64,000 nucleotides of DNA, taken from the NCBI RefSeq assembly GCF_002262875.1, contig NZ_NKYE01000018.1:62001-126000 (forward strand), in the 5' to 3' direction. The position numbers and the translations under genes are program-made. This stretch comes from Amycolatopsis antarctica (lineage in GTDB: Bacteria; Actinomycetota; Actinomycetes; Mycobacteriales; Pseudonocardiaceae). The notes beneath the pieces were generated by a model. That model saw nothing but the letters and a program-made list of their open reading frames with translations. It did no database searches and had not been told where the DNA came from. Below are positions 1 to 7,471 of this stretch, piece after piece (within the stretch, counting starts at the first letter, position 1; every line of letters starts with the position of its first letter).

Positions 1-37
1 TGCTGTGTCTGAAATCGAAACCCGTGGCATCGTGGCT

Positions 38-766
38 CTAGCCCAACTCGGTCCCTACGGCCTGGCGGTACAGCAGCTCGTACAGGTGTGCCCCCTTGAT
101 GAGGACCGAGGCTTCGACAGGGCGTTCGTTGTCGCTGTAAATGACACGCAACTGCCGGATCACCGGCGTCCCATCAGGGAGGTCCAGCGTCTCGGCTTCT
201 TCCACCGTCGGTGGGCGTGCCGAAATTCGGTCGACGAAGGCTTGCTGAGGAAAGCCGAGGTCAGCGAGGGCCTGGGGTGCGCCGCCGCGGATTCTCGCCG
301 AGTTCGCGAGCCTGCTGTTGGCGGCAATCTCGGCGGGATAGTACGACGCGGACAACTCCACGGGCTGCTCGTCGTGGAAGAGGATTCGGGTGCGGACGAT
401 CGCGGTCGCGCCCGGCGGCATCTGCAATCCGTTGGCGATGTCGGCCGGTGGGACGACGTTGTCGACGTTGAGCAACTGATAGCGGAACTGGCCGGGTTCG
501 GGCTTGATGTAGGCGGAGGCGTCGATGATGAACGGCTGCCGGTCGCGGACATAGACGCCTTTGCCGACACGGCTGTCGAGGAAGCCTTCGTCCTTCAGCG
601 CCTTCAGCGCGTGCTGGATGGTGGCGTTCGCTGCGCCGTACCGCTCCACAAGCTGCGCGGTGGACGGCAGTTGCGTACCTGGGCTCAGCTCGCCGCGCAT
701 GATGAGATCGCGCAGTTCCGCCGCGATCTGCTGATGCCGGGGTCTGACGTCACGGGTGCGAGGCAA
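38..766 (-). CDS. GntR-family transcriptional regulator (HutC/UTRA type)
   Basis: Repressor-type DNA-binding protein of about 242 residues. The N-terminal winged helix is visible as HQQIAAELRDLIMRGELSPG followed by a recognition helix around ERYGAANATIQHALKALKDEG. The C-terminal two thirds is a UTRA ligand-binding domain, with the usual ending PVEASVLIKGAHLYELLYR. I chose the TTG at 766 because AGGAG lies 6 bases upstream; a TTG at 772 abuts that AGGAG directly. It lies 30 bases behind the UTRA-only gene at 797-1330 on the same strand, so the two are probably cotranscribed. Both are divergent from the 7-deazaguanine operon at 1605, which is the likely regulated target. The effector ligand cannot be read from sequence. 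Confidence 0.88.
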   Translation of the reverse strand: MPRTRDVRPRHQQIAAELRDLIMRGELSPGTQLPSTAQLVERYGAANATIQHALKALKDEGFLDSRVGKGVYVRDRQPFIIDASAYIKPEPGQFRYQLLNVDNVVPPADIANGLQMPPGATAIVRTRILFHDEQPVELSASYYPAEIAANSRLANSARIRGGAPQALADLGFPQQAFVDRISARPPTVEEAETLDLPDGTPVIRQLRVIYSDNERPVEASVLIKGAHLYELLYRQAVGTELG

Positions 767-796
767 GTCCAACTCCTGGGCACGCCGTCGGGATGG

Positions 797-1330
797 TCAT
801 GGCGTCAGCTCGTATCGCAGCCGTCGCCCGTCGGCCACCATCGTCATCACGCTGACTTCGACGGGCAGGTCGTTCTCGGTGACAAGCGCGCGGGCGAGCA
901 GCAACACGCACGACGGGTCGTCCAGCTCCAGCACGGCCCGTTCGTCTGGTGTGGCCAAGCGTGCGCTGACGTCCTCGCGGACGCGGCGAGGCGGATGTCC
1001 GAGGCCGGCCAGGAGGGCGACAGCACCGCCGGGGATCCTGCGGGGCTCGGCGAGCCTGGTGCCCCGAGCGATGTTCGCAGGGTAATACGAGTCGACGCGC
1101 TCGACCGGGTGGCCGTTGAACAGCATCAGGCGGCGCCGGACGACCACCGCCTCGCCCACATTCAGGCCCAGCATGTCGGCGACCGTCGCGGAGGCGGCCA
1201 TCTCGTCCACGCTCAGCAGCTTTTGAGTTCCCGTGCCGCCCTGCTCTGCTGCCTCGGCGCCCCAGGCGTCGCCCGGTTGGCCGCTCACGTAGGGCATCGA
1301 CACGCTCGTCCACGGGCCGGGGCTCGTCAT
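797..1330 (-). CDS. UTRA-domain protein lacking the GntR DNA-binding domain
   Basis: This 177-residue protein aligns by eye with the effector domain of its neighbour at 38-766. Shared features include a VRTRILFHDEQPVE-like stretch (here VRRRLMLFNGHPVERVDSYY), a YYPANIA motif and the terminal PVEVSVMTMVADGRRLRYEL block. No helix-turn-helix precedes it: the first 40 residues are only a short linker. The ATG at 1330 has AAGGAGGG 7 bases upstream; an in-frame upstream extension to 1432 lacks a good ribosome site. Family knowledge says UTRA binds small metabolites and mediates dimerisation. A headless copy could sense ligand or form inactive heterodimers with the full regulator. That role is inference. 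Confidence 0.75.
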   Translation of the reverse strand: MTSPGPWTSVSMPYVSGQPGDAWGAEAAEQGGTGTQKLLSVDEMAASATVADMLGLNVGEAVVVRRRLMLFNGHPVERVDSYYPANIARGTRLAEPRRIPGGAVALLAGLGHPPRRVREDVSARLATPDERAVLELDDPSCVLLLARALVTENDLPVEVSVMTMVADGRRLRYELTP

Positions 1331-1425
1331 CGCTCGCCCTCCTTGTGTCTCGCGGTGGGAGGTGCTCCAGCCATTGACCTTAGTCGTAAGGCAGCAAGGC
1401 CACCTTCGATGCTCAGCCGCCAGCC

Positions 1426-1454
1426 TTGCCACCTTTCATATATCGCAGTAAGGT
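1426..1454 (+). promoter_or_regulatory. Candidate promoter of the 7-deazaguanine operon
   Basis: A TTGCCA -35-like box (1426-1431) and a TAAGGT -10-like box (1449-1454) are separated by 17 bases. They lie about 150 bases upstream of the first gene at 1605 and overlap the palindrome at 1453-1464. Only the spacing and resemblance support this. Confidence 0.35.
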
Positions 1455-1464
1455 CACTTGTGAC
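1453..1464. promoter_or_regulatory. Palindromic operator candidate GTCAC-TT-GTGAC
   Basis: A perfect 12-base dyad lies between the divergent regulators and the 7-deazaguanine operon, overlapping the proposed -10 box. The flanking sequence TAAGGTCACT (1449-1458) recurs in inverted orientation as TAAGGTCAAT (1382-1373). This suggests a pair of sites for the GntR protein encoded at 38-766. Confidence 0.4.
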
Positions 1465-1604
1465 GAAGGTACTACAGATCGTCACCGACTCCGCTCGGCC
1501 CCCCAAACTTTCCGGCCGCTGCGCCGTCCGGGCCGGTAGGACCGTTCGGCTGCCAGCGCACGTCGTCCGAGTGCCGTTTGGCATGACCGAGGAAGGAGGG
1601 CTAC

Positions 1605-2294
1605 ATGAAGGCCACTAAGGAGAAGTGCGTGGCGGACGGTCAGGTCACCGTCGCGCAGTCGTTTGGCTTCAGTGCCAGTCATGAGCTGAGGCAGTTGCCG
1701 GCCGGTCACAAGTGTCGCCGCAATCACGGCCACAACTACACGGTGACCGCCTCGGCGCTCGTGCACGATGAGGCTCGCGGAGACCTGTCGCCTCTCGGGG
1801 ACTATCTGGCCGCGACGTTCGACCACCGGTTGCTCAACGAGCAGGTCACCTTCCATCCGACGAGCGAGCTTCTCGTTGTGCATCTTGCCGAGTGGTTCCG
1901 GGACAACATGGAATCGGCGATGCCGATCACGCTGGTCGAGATGGTGGTGTCGGAGACCGCGACGACGTCAGCCCGCTATGACGGCGTCACCGGCGAGATC
2001 ACGATCTCGAAGACCTTCACGACCAGCCACGGCGGCGTCACGCTGGTGCTGGGCGCGGACGGGCTCGACGAGGTTGGGTTCATCACCGATTTCGGAGACC
2101 TAAAGCCGTTCGGGGCGTACCTCCAGGCGCCTGACGCCGACGCGGGGCTACGTGCCGCCGGTCCTGCGCTGGTCGCCGACCTGGCTGGCTGGTTCGTCGA
2201 CAACATCGAGCCGAAGATCCGCGGTCGACTCGTATCCGTACGGGTCGGCTCAGGAGCGACCACCGGCCTGTGGGAACGAGGCGATGCCTCGTGA
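1605..2294 (+). CDS. queD: Tandem 6-pyruvoyltetrahydropterin / 6-carboxytetrahydropterin synthase-like protein (QueD family)
   Basis: QueD converts 7,8-dihydroneopterin triphosphate to 6-carboxytetrahydropterin, the second step toward 7-deazaguanines. At 229 residues this is nearly twice the usual 120. The first half has the zinc ligands H26 and H41-G-H43, the cysteine C37 in CRRNHGHNYTV, the DHRLLN motif (D73-H74), PTSE (85-88) and a conserved SETATTSARY ending. It lacks the family's DFGDLK block. The second half (about 130-229) repeats the fold's outline, keeps TDFGDLKPFGAYL (161-173) and has lost the zinc histidines. The two halves therefore look complementary rather than redundant. The ATG at 1605 has GGAAGGAGGG just upstream; a GTG at 1629 with AAGGAG is an alternative start. 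The stop overlaps the queE start. Confidence 0.82.
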   Translation: MKATKEKCVADGQVTVAQSFGFSASHELRQLPAGHKCRRNHGHNYTVTASALVHDEARGDLSPLGDYLAATFDHRLLNEQVTFHPTSELLVVHLAEWFRDNMESAMPITLVEMVVSETATTSARYDGVTGEITISKTFTTSHGGVTLVLGADGLDEVGFITDFGDLKPFGAYLQAPDADAGLRAAGPALVADLAGWFVDNIEPKIRGRLVSVRVGSGATTGLWERGDAS

Positions 2295-2995
2295 ACACGC
2301 TGGCCTTGGCTCCCGAACGTGTAGAGGGCTCCGCGATTCTCACGGAGAAGTTCGAGTCGTTCCAGGGCGAAGGCCCATGGACTGGGCAGCGCTGCGTGTT
2401 CGTCCGGTTCTCCCGGTGCAACCTTCGGTGCGGCTTCTGTGACACCCCGGAGAGCTGGGACTGGAGCCGATACAACCCGGCCGAGGTCAGCGACAGGGTG
2501 CCCATCTCCGAGCTGGTGTCGTGGGTGCGTGAGCGCGGCGTGGACATGATGGTGATCACCGGCGGGGAGCCGATGTTGCAGCAGCCCGCCATGACCGCCC
2601 TCGCCCGCGGCCTGGCGAAGGTGCGGGTGCAGGTCGAAACCAATGGAACGGTTGCGCCCACGCCGGAACTTGCCGCCTTGGTCGATCTCTGGGGGGTGAG
2701 TCCGAAACTCGCGAACTCCGGCATGACCTACTCCACCCGCATCAAGCCCGAGGCGCTCTCGGCGTTGGTCGCGACAGACCGTGCGGTGTTCAAGTTCGTT
2801 GTGACCGAACCCGAACGCGACCTCGACGAGATCGCCCGGCTCGTCGAGGAGCACCGGCTGGCTCCGGTGTGGGTGATGCCGGAAGGCACCACCCAGGAAA
2901 AGGTTCTGGCCGGCATGAACGCGCTCTACGGCCCGGCTACCGATCGCGGGTGGAATGTCTCCACCCGTCTGCACATCCTGACGGGAGCGCGGTGA
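2291..2995 (+). CDS. queE: 7-carboxy-7-deazaguanine synthase (radical SAM)
   Basis: QueE rearranges 6-carboxytetrahydropterin to 7-carboxy-7-deazaguanine using S-adenosylmethionine and a 4Fe-4S cluster. The 234-residue product has the family entry motif SFQGEGPWTGQ, then the cluster cysteines C43, C47 and C50 in CNLRCGFCDTP. It also has the SAM-binding ITGGEPMLQ and the strand motifs VQVETNGT, VSPKLANSG, FKFVV and VWVMPEGTT. I chose the GTG at 2291 because it forms a GTGA overlap with the queD stop at 2292-2294; an ATG 21 bases further upstream would bury the start inside queD. Length and motif order are normal for the family, so the enzyme is probably active. Confidence 0.9.
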   Translation: MNTLALAPERVEGSAILTEKFESFQGEGPWTGQRCVFVRFSRCNLRCGFCDTPESWDWSRYNPAEVSDRVPISELVSWVRERGVDMMVITGGEPMLQQPAMTALARGLAKVRVQVETNGTVAPTPELAALVDLWGVSPKLANSGMTYSTRIKPEALSALVATDRAVFKFVVTEPERDLDEIARLVEEHRLAPVWVMPEGTTQEKVLAGMNALYGPATDRGWNVSTRLHILTGAR

Positions 2996-3228
2996 CACCG
3001 ATTCCCAGACTGAGCACCGGATCGCGCGGTTTCCCGCGCCAGCATCGAAACGCCCGTGGCTTCCTGTCAAAGGACGCCTTCCGAGGAGCTGACCGAGACC
3101 TCCTTGTTGCTCCTGGTCGTCGCTGCGCTGGCATGTCGCGCAGCGCCTGCGCGCCGAGGCAATACGAGCCGCCGCTGCTGACGTCTTTGACCGATTTACC
3201 GAACCCGGAAGCGAGGCGAAGTCCGTGA
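2992..3228 (+). CDS. Possible small coupled open frame between queE and folE
   Basis: A 78-codon frame begins with a GTG that overlaps the queE stop (GTGA at 2992-2995). It ends in a TGA that overlaps the folE GTG (GTGA at 3225-3228). This exact four-base coupling at both ends is the main argument for it being read. The product (TPIPRLSTGSRGFPRQHRN...) is basic, low in hydrophobics and resembles nothing I know. Codon third positions are less GC-biased than in neighbours. A second frame from a GTG near 3055 encodes about 40 residues with a hydrophobic stretch TSLLLLVVAALA and stronger GC3 bias. One of the two, or neither, may be real. Confidence 0.35.
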   Translation: MTPIPRLSTGSRGFPRQHRNARGFLSKDAFRGADRDLLVAPGRRCAGMSRSACAPRQYEPPLLTSLTDLPNPEARRSP

Positions 3229-3851
3229 CCAACACCCTCGACAGACTGGCTCCCAGCGATAGCCAGGATCTGACGTCGCCGGGTCCGGTCGACACCGAGC
3301 GCGTCGCCGATCTTGTCGGCCAGCTCCTCGCCGCGATCGGCGAGGACCCCGGACGGGAGGGCCTGTCGGACACGCCGGCCAGGGTCGCCGCGTGGTGGCG
3401 CCGTTTCTTTTCCCCGGATCCGTCGGCGGCACCGACCTGCTTCACCGAGCCGCACCTGAGCGGCCAGTTGGTCGTGATCGGCGGTATGAGCGTCTGGTCG
3501 CTGTGTGAGCACCATCTGCTGCCCATGAACCTGGACGTCGTCGTCGGTTACGTACCGGACGGCGAGGTGATGGGCCTGTCGAAGTTCGGCCGTATCGCAC
3601 AGCAGTGCGCCGGTCGTCTTCAGGTGCAGGAGCGCTTCACCCGGCAGGTAGCGGACGAGATCGCCGTCGTGATCGGCAGTACCGATGTGGCCGTCGCGGT
3701 CCGCGGCACGCACCTGTGCATGAGCGCGCGGGGCGTGCGGATGGAAGCAGCTCGTACCACCACACTGCAGACCGGCGGCCGGTTCGAAAGCGATTCTGTT
3801 CTCTCCCAACAGTTCCTCACCCTCGCCACCGACAGGTGGAGGGTCGCCTGA
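3225..3851 (+). CDS. folE: GTP cyclohydrolase I
   Basis: FolE opens GTP to 7,8-dihydroneopterin triphosphate, the entry step of both folate and 7-deazaguanine synthesis. The 208-residue protein carries EDPGREGLSDTPARVA, the zinc site CEHHLLP with a second cysteine in HLCMSARGV, and the substrate motif GLSKFGRIAQQCAGRLQVQERFT. After CEHHLLP the usual PF-G-K-A stretch reads MNLDVVVGY, a modest divergence. Its position behind queD and queE rather than in a folate operon suggests it is dedicated to this pathway. The next gene starts at its stop (TGATG). Confidence 0.93.
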   Translation: MTNTLDRLAPSDSQDLTSPGPVDTERVADLVGQLLAAIGEDPGREGLSDTPARVAAWWRRFFSPDPSAAPTCFTEPHLSGQLVVIGGMSVWSLCEHHLLPMNLDVVVGYVPDGEVMGLSKFGRIAQQCAGRLQVQERFTRQVADEIAVVIGSTDVAVAVRGTHLCMSARGVRMEAARTTTLQTGGRFESDSVLSQQFLTLATDRWRVA

Positions 3852-4669
3852 TGGCCAAGAGCATCGCCTTCTCCGCGATCGCCCCGCCCGACTACCTCGA
3901 CGCCTTCGTCGCGCAGGAGCCCGCCAGCGTCCACCACGTGGCAGCCCAGCGTGTTCTAACCGACGCCGCCTACCGCGCGTTCTTCCACCGCGAGGCGCAG
4001 CGGGGCGCGGAGATCATCGTCGACAACGGGGTCTTCGATCTCGGCCACGCCCTGCCGGCCGCCGACCTGATTGCGGCGGCCCGCCTCGTCGACGCCCGCG
4101 AGATCATCCTCCCCGACGTCATGCGCGACGGGCTCGCCACCATCAAGGCCAGCGACGAAGCCGCCCGCGAGATCCTCGACCTCAGCAACGAGTTCCGCCT
4201 GTGCGTCGTGCTGCACGCAGCAGACGATCACGAGTGGCTGCGCTGCCACGACTACTTCGCCTGCAGCGACTACGTCGGAGCGATCGCGCTGCCCGCATCC
4301 CGGCGCCCCGCACCCGAAGACCAGCTCTGCCGCACCCGCTGGGCGGCCACCCGATACCTGGAAGACCACGGCATGATCGAAGACGGCATCGTCTATCGGC
4401 TTCTCGGCCTCGGCCGGACCGGGCACCTCGAACTCGTCGAACAGCGCGAGCACGAATGGATCGCCTCGGTCGACGGGGCCGCCCCGGTCATCCTCGGCGC
4501 GATGGGCATCGAGATGCTGCCCGGCGGCCCCTACAAGAAGCCCAAAACTCCTCGGATCGAGCACCTGGGCCCCATCCCCGAGGAACGGTTCGACCTGATC
4601 CGACGCAACATCGCCGTCGTCCGCGAGGCGGCCGGCAGCAGCGTCCGTATCCCGGAGGCCGCCAGATGA
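3851..4669 (+). CDS. Compact TGT/DpdA-like base-exchange protein (queuine tRNA-ribosyltransferase superfamily)
   Basis: This 272-residue protein looks like a small TIM barrel of the tRNA-guanine transglycosylase superfamily. Visible landmarks are an early strand IIVDNGVFDLG, where TGT has D-S-G-x-F with the catalytic aspartate, then REIILPDVMRDG, and VVLHAADDHEWL. A late HEWIASVDGAAPVILGAMGIEM corresponds to the second aspartate strand seen in TGT and phage DpdA proteins. No C-x-C-x2-C zinc site is present, unlike bacterial TGT (about 370 residues). Family members replace guanine in a polynucleotide with a 7-deazaguanine base. Placement directly after folE, queD and queE supports use of that product. 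Whether the target is DNA or tRNA is not readable. ATG at 3851 overlaps the folE stop. Confidence 0.6.
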   Translation: MAKSIAFSAIAPPDYLDAFVAQEPASVHHVAAQRVLTDAAYRAFFHREAQRGAEIIVDNGVFDLGHALPAADLIAAARLVDAREIILPDVMRDGLATIKASDEAAREILDLSNEFRLCVVLHAADDHEWLRCHDYFACSDYVGAIALPASRRPAPEDQLCRTRWAATRYLEDHGMIEDGIVYRLLGLGRTGHLELVEQREHEWIASVDGAAPVILGAMGIEMLPGGPYKKPKTPRIEHLGPIPEERFDLIRRNIAVVREAAGSSVRIPEAAR

Positions 4670-5733
4670 ACCTGCTCGCCAATGCGGTCCTGCCCGCATG
4701 TTCCGACTCGGCGTTGCGCAGTTCTCCCATCGCGGTGGACGGGCACACCATGGCCCCGGACCGCCTTCTGCGCTACCTCCAGATCAAGGTGCACCACCTG
4801 ATCCAGGACCACGACTGGGACAGCATTCATGTCCTCGGCAGTTACGACCGCCAATCGGTGATCTCCGCGCATGAGAAGACCGGCAAGCTGTTCAACTTCG
4901 AGCGCCCCACCGCCGAGGTCCACGGCTGTGACCTCATCGTCAAGGCATTCCCCGGTGCCGACTACGTCCACCACTACGCACTGATCATCGCCACATACCT
5001 TTCCATGACAGGAAAAACGGCCGACACGGTCACCTACGAGTTGCCCGACCCGACGTCGTCTGACGACGCGATGGGAAAGCTCGACCTCGAACTTGACGGC
5101 GACCTCGTGATCGTCGGTTGGGGCCTGGCGCACCTCGCCCCGCCGGACGGGGTGTGGAACCACGGGCACGGCTACGCCTGGCAACGCACAGAGATCCACG
5201 GCCGCCGGGTGGTCTATCTCGGTTTCCTGCACAGCATCTGGGGCGACGTCGCCGGACGCGTGGTCACGCGCCTGGCGGGGCTCGGCGCCCGCCACGTCGT
5301 CTACGTCGGCAAAGTCGGCGCCCTGAACCCCGACATCGAACCCAACACGCAACTCGCCACCGGAAACACAAGCCTCGTAGGCGGAAGCCTCGTGACGTGG
5401 CCCGACTTCTTCGGTGACTTCGCCGCTGCCCAACCGGGCGTGCACACCGGCGTTCACGTCACCTCGCCCTCGATCCTGCTGGAGAACCGGGACTGGCTGA
5501 CCGAGCACGCCGAGCATGCCTTCGTCGATCCGGAGATCGGCCCCATGGGGGTGGCAGCACGCGACGCCGGGATCGATTTCGGCTATCTACATGTCATTTC
5601 CAACAACCTCGCGCGCCATTACCCCGCGGACTTGTCCAACGAGCGGCACAACGACGTCGTCCGACGGCGCACCGTCCTCATCAGACAGATCCAAGACATC
5701 ATCGCCAACCGACTGGCCGCCCGGCCGATCTGA
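4666..5733 (+). CDS. Nucleoside phosphorylase-fold protein
   Basis: The 355-residue product has a C-terminal half resembling the purine nucleoside phosphorylase/MTA phosphorylase superfamily. It shows RHVVYVGKVGALNPDI (the VxxGxxG-like phosphate/base region), a TGNTSLVGGSLV segment, and DPEIGPMGVAARDAGIDFGYLHVISNNL, the analogue of the family's VDMExxAxxxxAxxxGVxxxxIxxISD block. The N-terminal 150 residues are unfamiliar. Such enzymes cleave or form N-glycosidic bonds of purine nucleosides. Here a 7-deazapurine nucleoside is the obvious candidate substrate by context. ATG at 4666 overlaps the previous stop (ATGA) with CGGAGG upstream. Phosphorylase versus hydrolase activity cannot be decided. 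Confidence 0.6.
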   Translation: MNLLANAVLPACSDSALRSSPIAVDGHTMAPDRLLRYLQIKVHHLIQDHDWDSIHVLGSYDRQSVISAHEKTGKLFNFERPTAEVHGCDLIVKAFPGADYVHHYALIIATYLSMTGKTADTVTYELPDPTSSDDAMGKLDLELDGDLVIVGWGLAHLAPPDGVWNHGHGYAWQRTEIHGRRVVYLGFLHSIWGDVAGRVVTRLAGLGARHVVYVGKVGALNPDIEPNTQLATGNTSLVGGSLVTWPDFFGDFAAAQPGVHTGVHVTSPSILLENRDWLTEHAEHAFVDPEIGPMGVAARDAGIDFGYLHVISNNLARHYPADLSNERHNDVVRRRTVLIRQIQDIIANRLAARPI

Positions 5734-5753
5734 AACCCTTGGAGGAGCACCAC

Positions 5754-6449
5754 ATGACGAACGCGGCACCTGTCTTCAACCCCACGCGCGGACGGGAAAT
5801 CACGGTCGTCGGCATCGACGGCGCGGGCAAGTCCACCCTCGCCACCCGTCTGCACCGAGCGCTCATCGAGGCTGGTCACGAAGCGATCCTGATCGGCAAG
5901 CACAGCACCGAAGTCCCGATGGACCCAGAGTTGTCCGCCTACGTCGATCGGCTCAACGCATTGGTCTATCGCCGCGACGCACGCGTCGCCCAGGCGTGCG
6001 GCGACCACTACTGGCTGCTGGCGTTGGCCGCCTGGTACACCCTCCAGGACAAACTCGTCATCCAGCCCGCTCTCGCCACCGGAACCCACGTGATCCTCGA
6101 CAACGCCCACCACAAGATCCTCGCTCGCTACGCGGTGAACCCCGACGTCTCCACCAGCCTGGCCGAGCAGGTCTTCGCCCACCTCACCGAACCCGACCTG
6201 GTGTTCTGCCTGCGCATCAGCGCCCGCGACGCGCTCGCCCGCAAGGGCGAATTCAGCTCCCTGGAAACCGGCCACTCCGGCGGCGCGGACGAGGACTTCA
6301 TTCGCTACCAGGACGTCGTTCTCGCGAAGCTGCGCGAGCACGAGCAGCGCGGCGGATGGCTGTCGATGGACGTGACCGACATGGACCGCGACGCGGTCTT
6401 CAAGACCGCCGCTGACGCGCTCGCCGACCGCCTCCAGCTCGCCATCTGA
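5754..6449 (+). CDS. Thymidylate-kinase-like nucleotide/nucleoside kinase
   Basis: A 231-residue P-loop kinase. The Walker A motif is VVGIDGAGKSTLATRLHRAL near the N-terminus, as in thymidylate kinases. Downstream are a helical region around HYWLLALAAWYTLQDK, then THVILDNAHHKILARY in the place of the DRY/DRW substrate motif, and LVFCLRISARDALARKG resembling the family's L-x-V-x-x-x-x-A-x-x-R lid. Housekeeping dTMP kinase is usually encoded elsewhere, and this copy deviates at the substrate motif, so an unusual (deoxy)nucleoside or nucleotide is a reasonable guess. GGAGGAG sits 7 bases upstream of the ATG at 5754. Operon position links it to the deazaguanine genes. Confidence 0.62.
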   Translation: MTNAAPVFNPTRGREITVVGIDGAGKSTLATRLHRALIEAGHEAILIGKHSTEVPMDPELSAYVDRLNALVYRRDARVAQACGDHYWLLALAAWYTLQDKLVIQPALATGTHVILDNAHHKILARYAVNPDVSTSLAEQVFAHLTEPDLVFCLRISARDALARKGEFSSLETGHSGGADEDFIRYQDVVLAKLREHEQRGGWLSMDVTDMDRDAVFKTAADALADRLQLAI

Positions 6450-6479
6450 CCCGCCCGCAGCAACCACGAGGAACGCACC

Positions 6480-7400
6480 ATGCCAGTGACCCGACCGACC
6501 GACGGCGAGTACGTGTGCCACGGCATCACCTGGGCGACAGGAGATCCCCGGCTGCTGCTGGCCTCGCTGCCCGACGGGCCGCTGGTGTACGCCGAGGTCA
6601 TGAACCGGCGACTCGGCTTTGCGGTTGGTACCGGCCGGTGGTGCACTGGCCGGTACCAGTTCGCCGACACGGTGCGCGTCGAAGCCCTCGCATGCCCCGA
6701 CCGCGCGCCGACCGAGCAAGGTGACCAGTGCGCTCGGTGCTTGCGCCAGGACGAGTTCCGCTTCGCCCACCAGTTCCACCAGGACAGCAACGTCCCCGAG
6801 GCCCTGCGCCAGTACATGGACCAGGCGCACTGGCTCTACCTCGCCACTTTCGCCGACGGCGCCACCAAGGTCGGCACCGCAGCCGAACCACGCAAGCAAT
6901 CCCGCCTCGACGAACAAGGCGCCCTGATCGCCACCTACCTGACCAAGAGTCCCGACGGCCGCGCCGTACGCCATCTCGAAGACGCCATCACCCGCAGCCT
7001 GCAGGTGCCCCAGACCATCCGGGCCTCAACCAAGCTCAAGGCGCTGGCCAACCTGACCGACCTGTCCACCGCAAGCGCGACCCACGACCGGCACGTCTCC
7101 CGCGCCGCGGACGCGCTCGCCGCGATGAACACTCCGGCAATTCTGGAGAAGTGGACTCCTCCTGCCGAAGGCGACCGAATGCGCGTGGCCGGCGGTGTAC
7201 GGATGCTGTATCCACACGACCTGCGCGAGGGTGAGCACGGCTTCACCGTCGTCTCGTGCGTCGGAACCCAGGTACTGGCCGTCCTGGACGGTGACGACGA
7301 GATGGACTACGTGCTTGACCTCGGCACCCTCAAGGGCCGCCGCATCACGCTCGGCCCGTTCACTTCGCCAGCTGCCGCCTTCCAGAACTCCCTCTTCTAA
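6480..7400 (+). CDS. DUF2797 family protein (GIY-YIG-related)
   Basis: This 306-residue protein matches my memory of DUF2797. It has an N-terminal part with a cysteine cluster (CPDRAPTEQGDQCARCLRQDEF, about 83-104), then a GIY-YIG-like core HWLYLATFADGATKVGTAAEPRKQSRLDEQGALIATYL, and a C-terminal beta-rich region. In that core, LYLATF stands where GIY-YIG has its first tyrosine strand, and KVG-x(7)-R-x(2)-EQGA is the DUF2797 signature. GIY-YIG relatives act as nucleases, but no catalytic activity is established for DUF2797. Its presence in this operon hints at a nucleic-acid role, either cleaving unmodified DNA or assisting modification. That is inference. Confidence 0.65.
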   Translation: MPVTRPTDGEYVCHGITWATGDPRLLLASLPDGPLVYAEVMNRRLGFAVGTGRWCTGRYQFADTVRVEALACPDRAPTEQGDQCARCLRQDEFRFAHQFHQDSNVPEALRQYMDQAHWLYLATFADGATKVGTAAEPRKQSRLDEQGALIATYLTKSPDGRAVRHLEDAITRSLQVPQTIRASTKLKALANLTDLSTASATHDRHVSRAADALAAMNTPAILEKWTPPAEGDRMRVAGGVRMLYPHDLREGEHGFTVVSCVGTQVLAVLDGDDEMDYVLDLGTLKGRRITLGPFTSPAAAFQNSLF

Positions 7401-7471
7401 CCGCCCCGGCCGGGTTCGTCGCATCCGTCCGCCACGAGCCTGGCCTGCACCCCTGAAGCGAGGTATCCGTG

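Noticed and set aside
5-1604. Long plus-strand open frame across the regulator region
   Set aside because: It is antisense to two clear UTRA genes, shows no domain, and reflects high-GC antisense openness. Only its last few codons sit near the queD ribosome site.
4201-4665. In-frame upstream extension of the nucleoside-phosphorylase-like gene
   Set aside because: It lies inside the TGT-like gene in another frame and encodes Arg/Pro-rich sequence; the ATGA overlap at 4666 is the natural start.
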